Numbered from the stretch's first letter, positions 1 through 7,271 are shown. The stretch is DNA of 14,640 bases from an uncultured Lachnospiraceae bacterium (GCA_910587955.1 CAJUNN010000063.1:1-14640); one strand, 5' to 3'. Translations and numbers: made by a program. The notes: a model not told the origin generated them from the letters alone.

Positions 1-30
1 TTTCTACCCCGTTTGCCGGAGCCTCTTCCG

Positions 31-75
31 CTTCTGAACGCGTCCGGTTTTATATTATAATCCGGACGCCAGAAG
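31..75. repeat. Two-part stem-loop upstream of the PTS operon
   Basis: CTTCTG (31-36) pairs with CAGAAG (70-75), and GCGTCCGG (40-47) pairs with CCGGACGC (62-69), leaving a 3-nt bulge (37-39) and a 14-nt AT-rich loop. No T-run follows on either strand, so it is not a standard intrinsic terminator. The loop and first base of the 3' arm contain TATAAT (56-61), but I see no good -35 upstream of it. It could be the terminator remnant of a gene beyond the window or a protein site. Nothing else is recognisable in 76-148. Confidence 0.55.
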
Positions 76-148
76 GAAAGAGCCTGTCTGCGGGGCACCC
101 TATACCAACTGTGGAATGTTTCGGTACAACAAAATTATATTGGAAAAA

Positions 149-238
149 TTTTTGAAATAACAGTTGACAATTTTTGAAACTATGATATTATTAAATTAAA
201 ATTTTTGAAACAACAAAATATGATTGTTGTTTCAAAAA
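149..238. promoter_or_regulatory. Operator array with perfect 15-bp inverted repeat
   Basis: The half-site TTTTTGAAACAAC occurs at 202-214. One-mismatch or partial direct copies lie at 149-161 (TTTTTGAAATAAC) and 171-183 (TTTTTGAAAC then TAT), and an inverted copy at 226-238. The last pair extends to a perfect inverted repeat, TTTTTGAAACAACAA (202-216) with TTGTTGTTTCAAAAA (224-238), around a 7-nt spacer. The copies bracket the promoter: one upstream of the -35, one in the spacer, two just downstream of the expected start. That arrangement suits a repressor, most simply the DeoR-family protein encoded at 2589-3350; this is inference. The inverted repeat would also form a hairpin at the mRNA 5' end, immediately before the AAGGAGGGG ribosome binding site at 241-249. 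Confidence 0.7.
164..191 (+). promoter_or_regulatory. Sigma-A-type promoter of the PTS operon
   Basis: A perfect -35 TTGACA (164-169) is separated by 16 bases from a TATTAT -10 (186-191). Transcription would start near 198, giving a 5' UTR of about 60 nt. It is the only good promoter seen ahead of the four-gene plus-strand operon. It lies inside the half-site array annotated separately, with one half-site occupying the spacer. Confidence 0.7.
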
Positions 239-256
239 ACAAGGAGGGGATTTACG

Positions 257-1198
257 ATGATTTACACAGTCACACTGAATCCGGCTTTGGATAAAACAGT
301 GGAGATTCCGTCCCTGACTGCGGACCGCGTCAACCGGATTACTTCCGTGCGGACAGATCCGGGAGGGAAGGGGATTAATGTCTCCAAAGTAATCCAAAAG
401 CTCGGCAGTGAAAGCACAGCCGCAGGAATTTTGGGCGGAGATACGGGCCGTGCTATTTCCAGGGCATTGAAAGCAATGGGAATCCGGACCGGCTTTTGGT
501 TTGCGGAAGGAGAGACGCGGACCAACTTGAAAATTATCGATCCGGTCAATCATACCAACACCGACCTGAATGAGCCGGGTCTTATGGTATCGGAAGAAAT
601 TCTGGACGGGCTTTTGCAGGAGCTGATTCTGAAGATTCATGAGGGAGACATTGTGGTTCTCTCCGGGAGCCTGCCTAAGGGAGCGCCGAAGGACACCTAT
701 GGTGTATGGGTAAGAGCCTGCAAAAAAGCCGGTGCAAAAGTATTCCTGGACGCGGACGGAGAGCTGCTGCAAGCAGGCATGGAAGCCGCCCCATATCTGA
801 TTAAACCCAACGATCACGAGCTTTGCGCACTGCTTGGGAAAAACCTGGAAACGGTAGAAGAGCTGGAAGCAGCGGCGCACAGCTTGATGGAACAGTATGG
901 GATTGAGAAAGTGGTAATTTCCATGGGCAGCAAGGGAGCACTGTATGTGACCGGAGAAGGGACGATCTATGCCAAGGGACTTAAAGTAACTGTGGGAAGT
1001 ACGGTGGGAGCCGGGGACAGTGTGGTAGGGGCGCTTGCCGTGGCAGAAGAGGCCGGAAAGGGGCTGGAGGATACAGTACGGCTGTCCATGGCTTCCGGGG
1101 CAGCCAATGTCATGTGCAGCGGAACACAGGCAGCGGAATATGAAACCGTAACGAAGCTGATTCCCAAGGTGGAGTTTTTACGCCTGGGAAACTGTTGA
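257..1198 (+). CDS. fruK: 1-phosphofructokinase-like PfkB sugar-phosphate kinase
   Basis: This is a 313-residue cytosolic PfkB-family kinase that transfers phosphate from ATP to a ketose phosphate. The N-terminus MIYTVTLNPALD and the motif PGGKGINVS (35-43) are typical of 1-phosphofructokinase and tagatose-6-phosphate kinase. The C-terminal signature TVGAGDSVVGA (249-259) holds the anion hole and catalytic base Asp254, and SGSLP (136-140) is the other conserved loop. Overall it resembles FruK more than LacC, so fructose 1-phosphate to fructose 1,6-bisphosphate is the best guess; a tagatose-6-phosphate or 6-phosphofructokinase role cannot be excluded by eye. The start at 257 is chosen over an in-frame ATG at 224 because AAGGAGGGG (241-249) precedes it at suitable spacing and the family begins there. 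It is the first gene of an operon with a dehydrogenase, a regulator and a PTS permease; no aldolase gene is present. Confidence 0.87.
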   Translation: MIYTVTLNPALDKTVEIPSLTADRVNRITSVRTDPGGKGINVSKVIQKLGSESTAAGILGGDTGRAISRALKAMGIRTGFWFAEGETRTNLKIIDPVNHTNTDLNEPGLMVSEEILDGLLQELILKIHEGDIVVLSGSLPKGAPKDTYGVWVRACKKAGAKVFLDADGELLQAGMEAAPYLIKPNDHELCALLGKNLETVEELEAAAHSLMEQYGIEKVVISMGSKGALYVTGEGTIYAKGLKVTVGSTVGAGDSVVGALAVAEEAGKGLEDTVRLSMASGAANVMCSGTQAAEYETVTKLIPKVEFLRLGNC

Positions 1199-1265
1199 TA
1201 GAAAAGGGAACTTGTTGTTGCAAATAAAGAAAAAATCCAATATGATGGAGAAAGGAGCTTTTATT

Positions 1266-2534
1266 ATGAAAGCAAAAGCGGTAAGACTGCACGGAGCCAA
1301 TGATTTGAGACTGGATGAGTTTGAACTTCCGGAGATCACAGATGATGAAATTCTGGTGAAGGTGGTATCGGACAGTATTTGTATGTCTACCTACAAATGC
1401 GCCATTCTGGGAGCTGATCACAAGCGGGTTCACAGCGATGTGGCGGAGCATCCGGCCATTATGGGCCATGAGTTTGCGGGCGACATTGTGAAAGTGGGAA
1501 AAAACCACCAGGAGAAATTTAAGCCCGGCATGAAATTTACCCTGCAGCCGGCCCTGAATTACAAGGGGACCATGTGGAGCCCCGGATATTCCTATGAATT
1601 TTTCGGCGGGGACTGTACATACTGCATTCTTCCCGCGGAGGTGATGGAGCTTAACTGCCTGTTTGAATATAAGGGGCAGGCTTATTACGAGGCCTCGCTT
1701 GCGGAGCCCATGTCCTGCAGTATCGGTGCTTTTAACGCGGCCTATCACACGCAGATGGGCGTTTATACCCATGAGATGGGTATTAAGAAGGGCGGAAAAC
1801 TGGCAATTATGGCAGGAGCAGGACCTATGGGGCTGGGAGCTTTGACATATGCTATTCACAGGGATGTACGTCCTTCTATGGTGGTGGTGACAGATGTGAA
1901 TCCGGACCGTCTTGCCCGGGCCAAGGAGCTCTTCCCAGAAGCAGAGGCAGCCAGGGAAGGAGTGGAGCTTCATTTTGTGAATATGAACGATTACGAGGAT
2001 CCGGTGGCGGAACTTCGCAGAATATCCGGCGGAACGGGTTACGATGATGTATTCTGCTACGCCCCTGTAGCAGTTGTGATTCAGCAGTCCAGCGAAATCC
2101 TGGGTCGTGACGGCTGCCTGAATTTCTTTGCGGGACCTACGGACAATAAATTCAGCGCTTCCATGAATTTTTACGATGTTCATTACAATTCCACCCATGT
2201 GATGGGAACTACCGGCGGAAATACAGACGATATGCTGGAATCCTTAAGGCTTACAGTAGCCGGACGCATGAACCCGGCCGTGATGGTGACGCACATCGGC
2301 GGATTGGATGCCGTGATAGAGACTACGTTAAACCTTCCCAAGATTCCGGGAGGCAAAAAGCTGATATATACCCATCTGACAATGCCTTTGACAGAGTTGT
2401 CCGGGCTGCGTGCAAAAGGAGAGGCAGAAGAAGATCCGCGCTTTACAGCCCTGGCGGACATTGTGGACGCACATCAGGGACTGTGGTGTCCGGAGGCGGA
2501 AGAATATCTGCTGGCAAATTTTATCAAGGAATAA
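1266..2534 (+). CDS. SorE-like zinc-dependent sugar/polyol-phosphate dehydrogenase
   Basis: This 422-residue medium-chain dehydrogenase/reductase resembles the L-sorbose-1-phosphate reductase (SorE) group. An N-terminal GroES-like catalytic domain carries the probable zinc ligands Cys39 and His68-Glu69 (in MGHEFAG), with LAEP at 145-148. A Rossmann domain has GAGPMG at 184-189 and an acidic Asp210 ending the next strand, suggesting NAD(H) preference. The four-cysteine structural zinc lobe of many alcohol dehydrogenases is absent. About 45 residues extend past the usual core. The start at 1266 has AAAGGAG (1251-1257) at 8-nt spacing; upstream in-frame ATGs lack this. It lies 67 bp after the kinase. 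The likely role is to oxidise a PTS-generated hexitol phosphate to a ketose phosphate, replacing MtlD, which is not in this operon. The exact substrate is not readable from the sequence. Confidence 0.82.
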   Translation: MKAKAVRLHGANDLRLDEFELPEITDDEILVKVVSDSICMSTYKCAILGADHKRVHSDVAEHPAIMGHEFAGDIVKVGKNHQEKFKPGMKFTLQPALNYKGTMWSPGYSYEFFGGDCTYCILPAEVMELNCLFEYKGQAYYEASLAEPMSCSIGAFNAAYHTQMGVYTHEMGIKKGGKLAIMAGAGPMGLGALTYAIHRDVRPSMVVVTDVNPDRLARAKELFPEAEAAREGVELHFVNMNDYEDPVAELRRISGGTGYDDVFCYAPVAVVIQQSSEILGRDGCLNFFAGPTDNKFSASMNFYDVHYNSTHVMGTTGGNTDDMLESLRLTVAGRMNPAVMVTHIGGLDAVIETTLNLPKIPGGKKLIYTHLTMPLTELSGLRAKGEAEEDPRFTALADIVDAHQGLWCPEAEEYLLANFIKE

Positions 2535-2547
2535 GAGGTGCGGAAAA

Positions 2548-2581
2548 CTCCAATCGGACGGAGCAGCCGCGCAGATTGGAG
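2548..2581 (+). promoter_or_regulatory. 8-bp inverted repeat overlapping the deoR ribosome binding site
   Basis: CTCCAATC (2548-2555) is perfectly complementary to GATTGGAG (2574-2581). The 3' arm contains the first four bases of the GGAGGA ribosome binding site (2578-2583) for the DeoR-family gene starting at 2589. In mRNA this stem would partly occlude ribosome binding. No T-run follows, so it is not a terminator. Confidence 0.55.
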
Positions 2582-2588
2582 GAAACTT

Positions 2589-3350
2589 ATGGATTCAATG
2601 GAAACACGTAGAAATGCCATCGTAGAGATGATTAATGAAAACGGGACTGTCAGTTTTGCCCAGCTCAAAGAAGCCTTTCCCCATGTGTCGGAGATGACCC
2701 TGCGGACGGATTTGAAGCTTCTGGATGAAGCCAGACGGATTTTGAGGATACACGGCGGAGCGCGTTCGGTTCAGGTCATCATCGGCACGGATGATTTCCT
2801 AAACCGCAAGTCTGTCCGCAATATTCCTCAGAAGCAGAAGATTGCAGATAAGGCCTTGACCCTTCTCCGCCCGGATACCACGGTTTTTCTTGATTCCGGC
2901 AGCACTGCAACCCTGTTTGCACGGCAGTTTCCCGATCAGTCCAATCTGATATATACCACGGGCTTAAGCTGTGCCACAGAGCTTGCAGAGCTGTCGCATC
3001 CCGCAGTAATGCTTCCCGGAGGGAAATTAAACCGTTACAGCCAGAGTGTGTTCGGATATTCGGCAATCCGGGAATTGGAGCGCGTGAATTTTCACCAAGC
3101 CTTTCTGGGGGTGACCGGCTTTCAGACGGATGCAGGTTTTACCTGCGGCATTTATGAGGAGGCGGTCCTCAAGCAAACGGCAGTCCGGCAGTCAGATCAG
3201 GTGATAGCCCTGATGGATTCTTCTAAAATCGGAGTGAAGAGCAGCTTTCACGTGTGCAGATTAGAAGACATTGATATTGTGGTTTCAGACGGACAGCTGC
3301 CCAAGGAATTTCTGGCAGAATGCGAAAGACTGCATGTGACAGTACTGTGA
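2589..3350 (+). CDS. DeoR-family transcriptional regulator
   Basis: This 253-residue protein has an N-terminal DeoR-type helix-turn-helix (about 5-58; METRRNAIVEMI, then VSEMTLRTDLKLLD) and a C-terminal sugar-phosphate sensor domain. Sensor hallmarks are DSGST (102-106), PGGKLNR (143-149) and DSSKIG (210-215). Such proteins usually repress sugar catabolic operons and are released by a phosphorylated sugar, often fructose 1-phosphate in FruR-type members. The start at 2589 follows GGAGGA (2578-2583) at 5-nt spacing; a GTG at 2538 would add 17 non-family residues and has no convincing ribosome binding site. It is the third gene of the PTS operon, so it probably represses its own operon through the TTTTTGAAAC array at 149-238 (inference). 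Its ribosome binding site is partly covered by an inverted repeat. Confidence 0.9.
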   Translation: MDSMETRRNAIVEMINENGTVSFAQLKEAFPHVSEMTLRTDLKLLDEARRILRIHGGARSVQVIIGTDDFLNRKSVRNIPQKQKIADKALTLLRPDTTVFLDSGSTATLFARQFPDQSNLIYTTGLSCATELAELSHPAVMLPGGKLNRYSQSVFGYSAIRELERVNFHQAFLGVTGFQTDAGFTCGIYEEAVLKQTAVRQSDQVIALMDSSKIGVKSSFHVCRLEDIDIVVSDGQLPKEFLAECERLHVTVL

Positions 3351-3365
3351 TTGTAAGTTTCCATT

Positions 3366-3407
3366 GATAATCCGAGAATTTGCGGAATTAAAATTAGGAG
3401 GATTATC
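3366..3407 (+). promoter_or_regulatory. 8-bp inverted repeat overlapping the EIICBA ribosome binding site
   Basis: GATAATCC (3366-3373) is perfectly complementary to GGATTATC (3400-3407). The 3' arm covers the last three bases of the AGGAGGA ribosome binding site (3396-3402) and runs up to the base before the GTG start at 3408. It is the second such stem in this operon. The 26-nt loop contains TGCGGAATTAAAATTAGGAG, which resembles the ribosome binding site region of the DcuC-type gene downstream. Confidence 0.55.
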
Positions 3408-5270
3408 GTGAAAAATAAAGTACAGCGTTTTGGTAAATTTTTGTCAGCCATGGTAATGCCCAATATCGGCGCACTGATTGCCTTCGGTTTTCTGGCCGCA
3501 CTGTTTATTGATACGGGCTGGATCCCCCACAAAGGCTTTAACAGTATGGTAGGTCCTATGCTGACCTATCTGATTCCCATCCTGATTGCGTCCACTGGAG
3601 GCCGAATGATTGGCGGGGATCGGGGCCGTGTGGTGGCGGCTATCGCCGTTATCGGTGCTATTTTAAGCAATCTGGATATCACGATGCTGATGGCAGCTAT
3701 GGTAATAGGGCCCTTGTCCGGCTTCTGCGTGAAGAAGTTTGATGAGCTGGCGGAGGGCCGCATGCCGGCAGGATTTGAGATGCTCATCAACAATTTTTCC
3801 GCCGGGATTCTGGGAATGGTGCTGGCCATGCTGAGTTATCTTATTATCGGCCCGATGATGAGCGGAATTCTTTCTGTTCTTGCCGCAGGTGTGGGATTTC
3901 TGGTGGAACACAGCCTTTTGCCGGCTGCGGCGGTATTTATTGAGCCGGCAAAAGTGCTTTTTTTAAACAATGCCATCAACCATGGGGTATTTACACCCAT
4001 TGCCACGGTTCAGGCAGCCGAGACGGGAAAGTCAATCATGTATATGCTGGAGACCAATCCGGGGCCGGGACTTGGCGTGCTCCTGGCATACATGTTTTTC
4101 TGCAAGGATAAGACTACAAAGGATTCCGCCCCGGGTGCAGTGCTCATTCATTTGCTTGGAGGTATCCATGAGATTTATTTTCCGTATATTCTTATGAATC
4201 CTCTGGTTATCCTCGCTCCCATTCTCGGCAATATGGCAGCGATTCTCTGGTACAGTGTCACCGGATGCGGCCTGGTAGGCCCGGCATCTCCGGGCTCTAT
4301 CATCGCGTATCTGATGATGACGCCGGGAACGGATATGCTGAAAGTGGCTGCGGGCGTGGTGATTGCAACAGGAGTTTCATTCCTGGCTGCATCGCCCCTG
4401 GTGAAAATGGCAGGAGAGAAAAGCTTGGAGGAGGCTCAGAGAGAGATGGCTGAAAGGAAGGCCGAGGCCAAGGGCCGGGCAGTGGTTCCGGGAACCGTTG
4501 AGAAACCTTCTGCAGTTGGAAAAATTGTGTTTGCCTGTGACGCGGGGATGGGATCTTCCGCTATGGGGGCCACGAAGTTCCGCAACCGCATCAAGGGAAA
4601 CCGGCCGGATATTGCGGTAATGAACACTTCCGTGGACAATATTCCCGGAGACTGTGACATTGCAGTGGTGCAAACGACTCTGGCAGACCGGGCAAGGAAG
4701 TCGGCACCCCAGGCACAGCTTATTACCATCGGAAATTTCCTGGCGGATCCGGCCCTGGATGCTTTGTATGTGCAGCTTACTACCGGAGACACACCGGCGG
4801 CGCCGGCAGGGGAGAATACGGATATTGTGATTCCTGATGTGCCTATGAAGAAAAAGGTTCTGACGGCGGAGGGCATAAAACTGGGCCGGAAGTCGGTAAC
4901 GAAGGAGGAGGCAATCCAGGCGGCAGGCGAGCTATTGGAAAAGCTGGGCTATGTGGACGGCAGTTACGTGAGTGCCATGCAGGAGCGGGAGAAACTGGTT
5001 TCCACTTATATGGGAATGGGTGTGGCCATTCCCCACGGAACCACCCAGGCGAAAGGGACGGTGAAGAAAAGCGGCATTGTTTTTTTCCAGTACCCGGACG
5101 GCGTGGAGTTTGGGGACGAGAAGGCACAGTTGGTGTTCGGCATAGCCGGGGTGGGAGATGAACACTTGGACCTTTTGGGAAACCTGTGTACTCTGCTGGA
5201 AGATGAGGCCAGGCTGGAGACTCTGAAGACTACGGATGATGCACAGTGGGTTCTGGAGCAGCTGTCCTAA
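3408..5270 (+). CDS. mtlA: PTS mannitol-type permease, EIICBA
   Basis: This 620-residue integral membrane permease imports and phosphorylates a hexitol using phosphate from PEP via HPr. Three domains are in the order C-B-A. EIIC (about 1-335) has multiple membrane segments, NNAINHGVFTP (187-197) and GGIHEIYFPY (251-260), whose Glu255 corresponds to the essential glutamate of mannitol permeases. EIIB (about 370-465) carries the phosphocysteine Cys377 in ACDAGMGSSAMG. EIIA (about 484-620) carries the phosphohistidine His543 in AIPHGT. Length and arrangement match E. coli MtlA (637 residues). All phosphotransfer residues are present. The start is GTG at 3408, supported by AGGAGGA (3396-3402) at 5-nt spacing. 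It is the last gene of the operon and is followed by a strong terminator. Mannitol is the default substrate; a related hexitol is possible because the accompanying dehydrogenase is not MtlD. Confidence 0.95.
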   Translation: MKNKVQRFGKFLSAMVMPNIGALIAFGFLAALFIDTGWIPHKGFNSMVGPMLTYLIPILIASTGGRMIGGDRGRVVAAIAVIGAILSNLDITMLMAAMVIGPLSGFCVKKFDELAEGRMPAGFEMLINNFSAGILGMVLAMLSYLIIGPMMSGILSVLAAGVGFLVEHSLLPAAAVFIEPAKVLFLNNAINHGVFTPIATVQAAETGKSIMYMLETNPGPGLGVLLAYMFFCKDKTTKDSAPGAVLIHLLGGIHEIYFPYILMNPLVILAPILGNMAAILWYSVTGCGLVGPASPGSIIAYLMMTPGTDMLKVAAGVVIATGVSFLAASPLVKMAGEKSLEEAQREMAERKAEAKGRAVVPGTVEKPSAVGKIVFACDAGMGSSAMGATKFRNRIKGNRPDIAVMNTSVDNIPGDCDIAVVQTTLADRARKSAPQAQLITIGNFLADPALDALYVQLTTGDTPAAPAGENTDIVIPDVPMKKKVLTAEGIKLGRKSVTKEEAIQAAGELLEKLGYVDGSYVSAMQEREKLVSTYMGMGVAIPHGTTQAKGTVKKSGIVFFQYPDGVEFGDEKAQLVFGIAGVGDEHLDLLGNLCTLLEDEARLETLKTTDDAQWVLEQLS

Positions 5271-5287
5271 AACTGTAAGGTGAAAAA

Positions 5288-5333
5288 GCAGTTCCGTCAG
5301 CCGTTGTTATACGGCAGGCGGAACTGCTTTTTT
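5288..5333. terminator. Bidirectional terminator between mtlA and the convergent gene
   Basis: GCAGTTCCG (5288-5296) pairs with CGGAACTGC (5319-5327), with an inner GCCGT/ACGGC stem, and is followed by six T (5328-5333). On the minus strand the same stem is followed by five T (the complement of 5283-5287), so it can also end transcripts of the minus-strand gene that stops at 5341. Confidence 0.92.
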
Positions 5334-5340
5334 GGAAATT

Positions 5341-6216
5341 CTATTCTGCTTTCACATCCAGCTGCCGGATCTGCACGGTTTCTGTCCGGGCGGCAGCCGT
5401 GTATGCAGCCCTTGCTTTGGCGCGTTTTACCTTCCGGGCTTCCGGCGAGGTCTCCGCCTCCATACGGGTCAATTCCCTTTTTTCTAAGGCAGCCCTTGCT
5501 TTTTCTGATTCCACGGCTTCCTGGGTGGGACATTCCTCAGCGGTTTTTTTGTCCGCATCCTCAGCGGAGATGTCTTCGGATTCCTTTTCTTCGGTTACTT
5601 CTGTGTCCTTGGGATCCGTTATGCCCATCTCGTCCTTCTTGGCTTCTTCCAGTTCCTTTTCTGCTTTCTGCTTCTCCGCCTCTGTGGGAAGCTGGGCGTA
5701 TTTTCCGCTTTCCACAAACTCCTGGGTGCTTTCCTGGAGGGCCATGTTTTTCTGATGCACCCGCCAGATAAGCTCCAGTTTTTTGCCTTCCGGAATATTG
5801 GGATTGTTTTTGATGTCGTTTACCGTACTTAGGGCAGTGGCCGTGTGAGTCATGCGGACCCGCTGTACTTCCTCTTTGGTCTTGCACCGCTTCAGTTCCT
5901 GCTCGTAATTCTTCTGCTCGGCCTCCAGGTTTTTCACATGCTGGTAGGTCTGGGGATCTGTCTTCTGGAGATATTCCATCTCTTCGGCGGTGAGCTTCTG
6001 GCCGCTGTTTAGTTTCAGCCGGATTTGGCTGGACATCTTGGCAGAGCCGTCCTGCTGGGCCTGGCGGATTTCTTCAGCCTGGCGCCTTACGGAGTCGGCA
6101 ATGGTCTTGCTGCCGTCGGCTGTAAAGTCGCCGGAAGACTTTTTCTTCTGCCATTTCATCTGCATTTCCATATTCTTTGTATGACTGTTCAAAGACTGAA
6201 CCGCAAAAAAGTTCAA
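5341..6216 (-). CDS. Lys/Glu-rich protein of unknown function
   Basis: I do not recognise this protein. From a TTG start at 6216 it has 291 residues: a short hydrophobic/basic N-terminus, a charged helical middle (about 60-170) likely to form coiled coil, a strongly acidic stretch (about 185-235) and an Ala/Lys/Arg-rich C-terminal part (about 240-275). No clear signal peptide or transmembrane helix is seen. The TTG is chosen because GAGGGGG (minus strand, 6225-6231) lies 8 nt upstream; ATGs at 6171, 6165 and 6159 have no ribosome binding site, and neither does the ATG at 6258. It follows lysR on the same strand after 118 bp and may be cotranscribed with it. The long continuous frame and clean termination support a real gene, but low complexity makes functional inference unsafe. 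Confidence 0.7.
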   Translation of the reverse strand: MNFFAVQSLNSHTKNMEMQMKWQKKKSSGDFTADGSKTIADSVRRQAEEIRQAQQDGSAKMSSQIRLKLNSGQKLTAEEMEYLQKTDPQTYQHVKNLEAEQKNYEQELKRCKTKEEVQRVRMTHTATALSTVNDIKNNPNIPEGKKLELIWRVHQKNMALQESTQEFVESGKYAQLPTEAEKQKAEKELEEAKKDEMGITDPKDTEVTEEKESEDISAEDADKKTAEECPTQEAVESEKARAALEKRELTRMEAETSPEARKVKRAKARAAYTAAARTETVQIRQLDVKAE

Positions 6217-6334
6217 AATCAGCACCCCCTCTATGGATACGGCCGGTCTGCCCGGCATTTCACAGCATTTTCTATATGTTATTTATCGGCCGGACAGAGG
6301 AAAAACTTAATGTAAAAGGCCCCGGGAAGAGCGC

Positions 6335-7246
6335 TTAGCCGAGATGTTTTCTTACAATGGAGATAAAATCCTGCGCATAGGTGGAGAGATAGGAGTTCTG
6401 CCGGTATGCCAGGACCAGCTGATTGACCAGGGGCGGGTTTCCCACGGAAAATACACGGATAGGCCAGAAATCTCCGCAGTGCTGTACATAGGTTTCGGGA
6501 GCCAGGCAGGCGCCCAGGCCCTGGGAGGCAAGCTGGATGCAGAGCTGGCTGTTTCTGCTGCGGAAATAGACTGGAGGCTGGATGCGGTACTGGTCAAACA
6601 GCTGTTTGGCGGCCCTGCCGGTATTTTGATCGGGAAAGTGCAGGATAAAAGGATTTTCCGCCAGCAGTTCCAGATCCATCCAGGGATATTTACAGCCTTC
6701 TTTTGGGACGCCTTTGCCGGACAGGGGATGTTCCGGGTGCAGGATCAGCAGAATTTCTTCCAGCATAAGCATTTCGTAGCTTAGGCCGGCCAAAGGCTGC
6801 CAGTTGCTTAAAATGGCGAAGTCCAGCTTTGTGTCGGCCAGCAGGTTGTCCTGAATGAGATGGCTCTGTTCATAGAGGTTGATGTGGACGCCGGGGTGAA
6901 TCCGGTGAAATTCCGGCAGAATCTGCGGAATGATGGAAGCACTTCGAAGAGGCGGAAATGCAATGTTTAATTCTCCTTTGTAGGAGGAGCGCATATCCTG
7001 CAGCTCCTTTTCCCAGTCCTGGTTCAGGGCCAGGGCTTTCTGGGCATATTCCAGATATCTTCGGCCCAGGAAGGTCAGATTGTAGGTGTGGCCGTTGCGC
7101 CGGAACAGCCTTCCGCCCAGTTCGGCTTCCAGTTTCTGCAGGAATTTGGTCAGGGTGGGCTGTGAAATGTAGAGCTCCTGTGCGGCTTTGGTCAGGTTCT
7201 GATGCCTGGCAATGGCCAGAAAATATTCAAATTTTTGAAAATCCAT
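6335..7246 (-). CDS. LysR-family transcriptional regulator
   Basis: This 303-residue protein has the standard LysR layout. An N-terminal winged helix-turn-helix (about 1-60; FEYFLAIARHQNLTKAAQ, then ISQPTLTKFLQKLEAELG) is followed by a linker helix and a periplasmic-binding-like effector domain from about residue 90. The ATG at 7246 is preceded on the minus strand by AGGGAGG (7253-7259 region) at 6-nt spacing. It is divergent from the purine permease operon, with 151 bp between the start codons and a dyad T-N11-A site in between. By the usual LysR pattern it should control that operon in response to a purine or a product such as hypoxanthine or ammonia-related metabolite; the ligand cannot be read from sequence. 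No strong terminator is seen after its stop. Confidence 0.92.
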   Translation of the reverse strand: MDFQKFEYFLAIARHQNLTKAAQELYISQPTLTKFLQKLEAELGGRLFRRNGHTYNLTFLGRRYLEYAQKALALNQDWEKELQDMRSSYKGELNIAFPPLRSASIIPQILPEFHRIHPGVHINLYEQSHLIQDNLLADTKLDFAILSNWQPLAGLSYEMLMLEEILLILHPEHPLSGKGVPKEGCKYPWMDLELLAENPFILHFPDQNTGRAAKQLFDQYRIQPPVYFRSRNSQLCIQLASQGLGACLAPETYVQHCGDFWPIRVFSVGNPPLVNQLVLAYRQNSYLSTYAQDFISIVRKHLG

Positions 7247-7271
7247 AGATAGCCTCCCTAAAGTTTCTGTT

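Noticed and set aside
191..880. 229-codon minus-strand frame over the kinase gene
   Set aside because: Antisense to a well-supported PfkB kinase with all hallmark motifs; it ends inside the operator array.
1110..2198. 362-codon open frame on the minus strand
   Set aside because: It is antisense to the kinase end and the zinc dehydrogenase, whose catalytic and cofactor motifs are intact. The translation is rich in His, Ser and Arg without recognisable domains.
5280..5771. 163-codon plus-strand frame after the PTS terminator
   Set aside because: It begins within the terminator hairpin and is antisense to the charged protein gene; the Pro/Leu/Arg-rich translation is typical of a shadow frame.
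6217..6334. Terminator or promoter between lysR and the charged protein gene
   Set aside because: CGGCCGGTCTG and CGGCCGGACAG near 6240 and 6287 look symmetric because of the CGGCCG core, but they are imperfect direct copies, with no T-run; the candidate -35/-10 pairs on the minus strand are weak.
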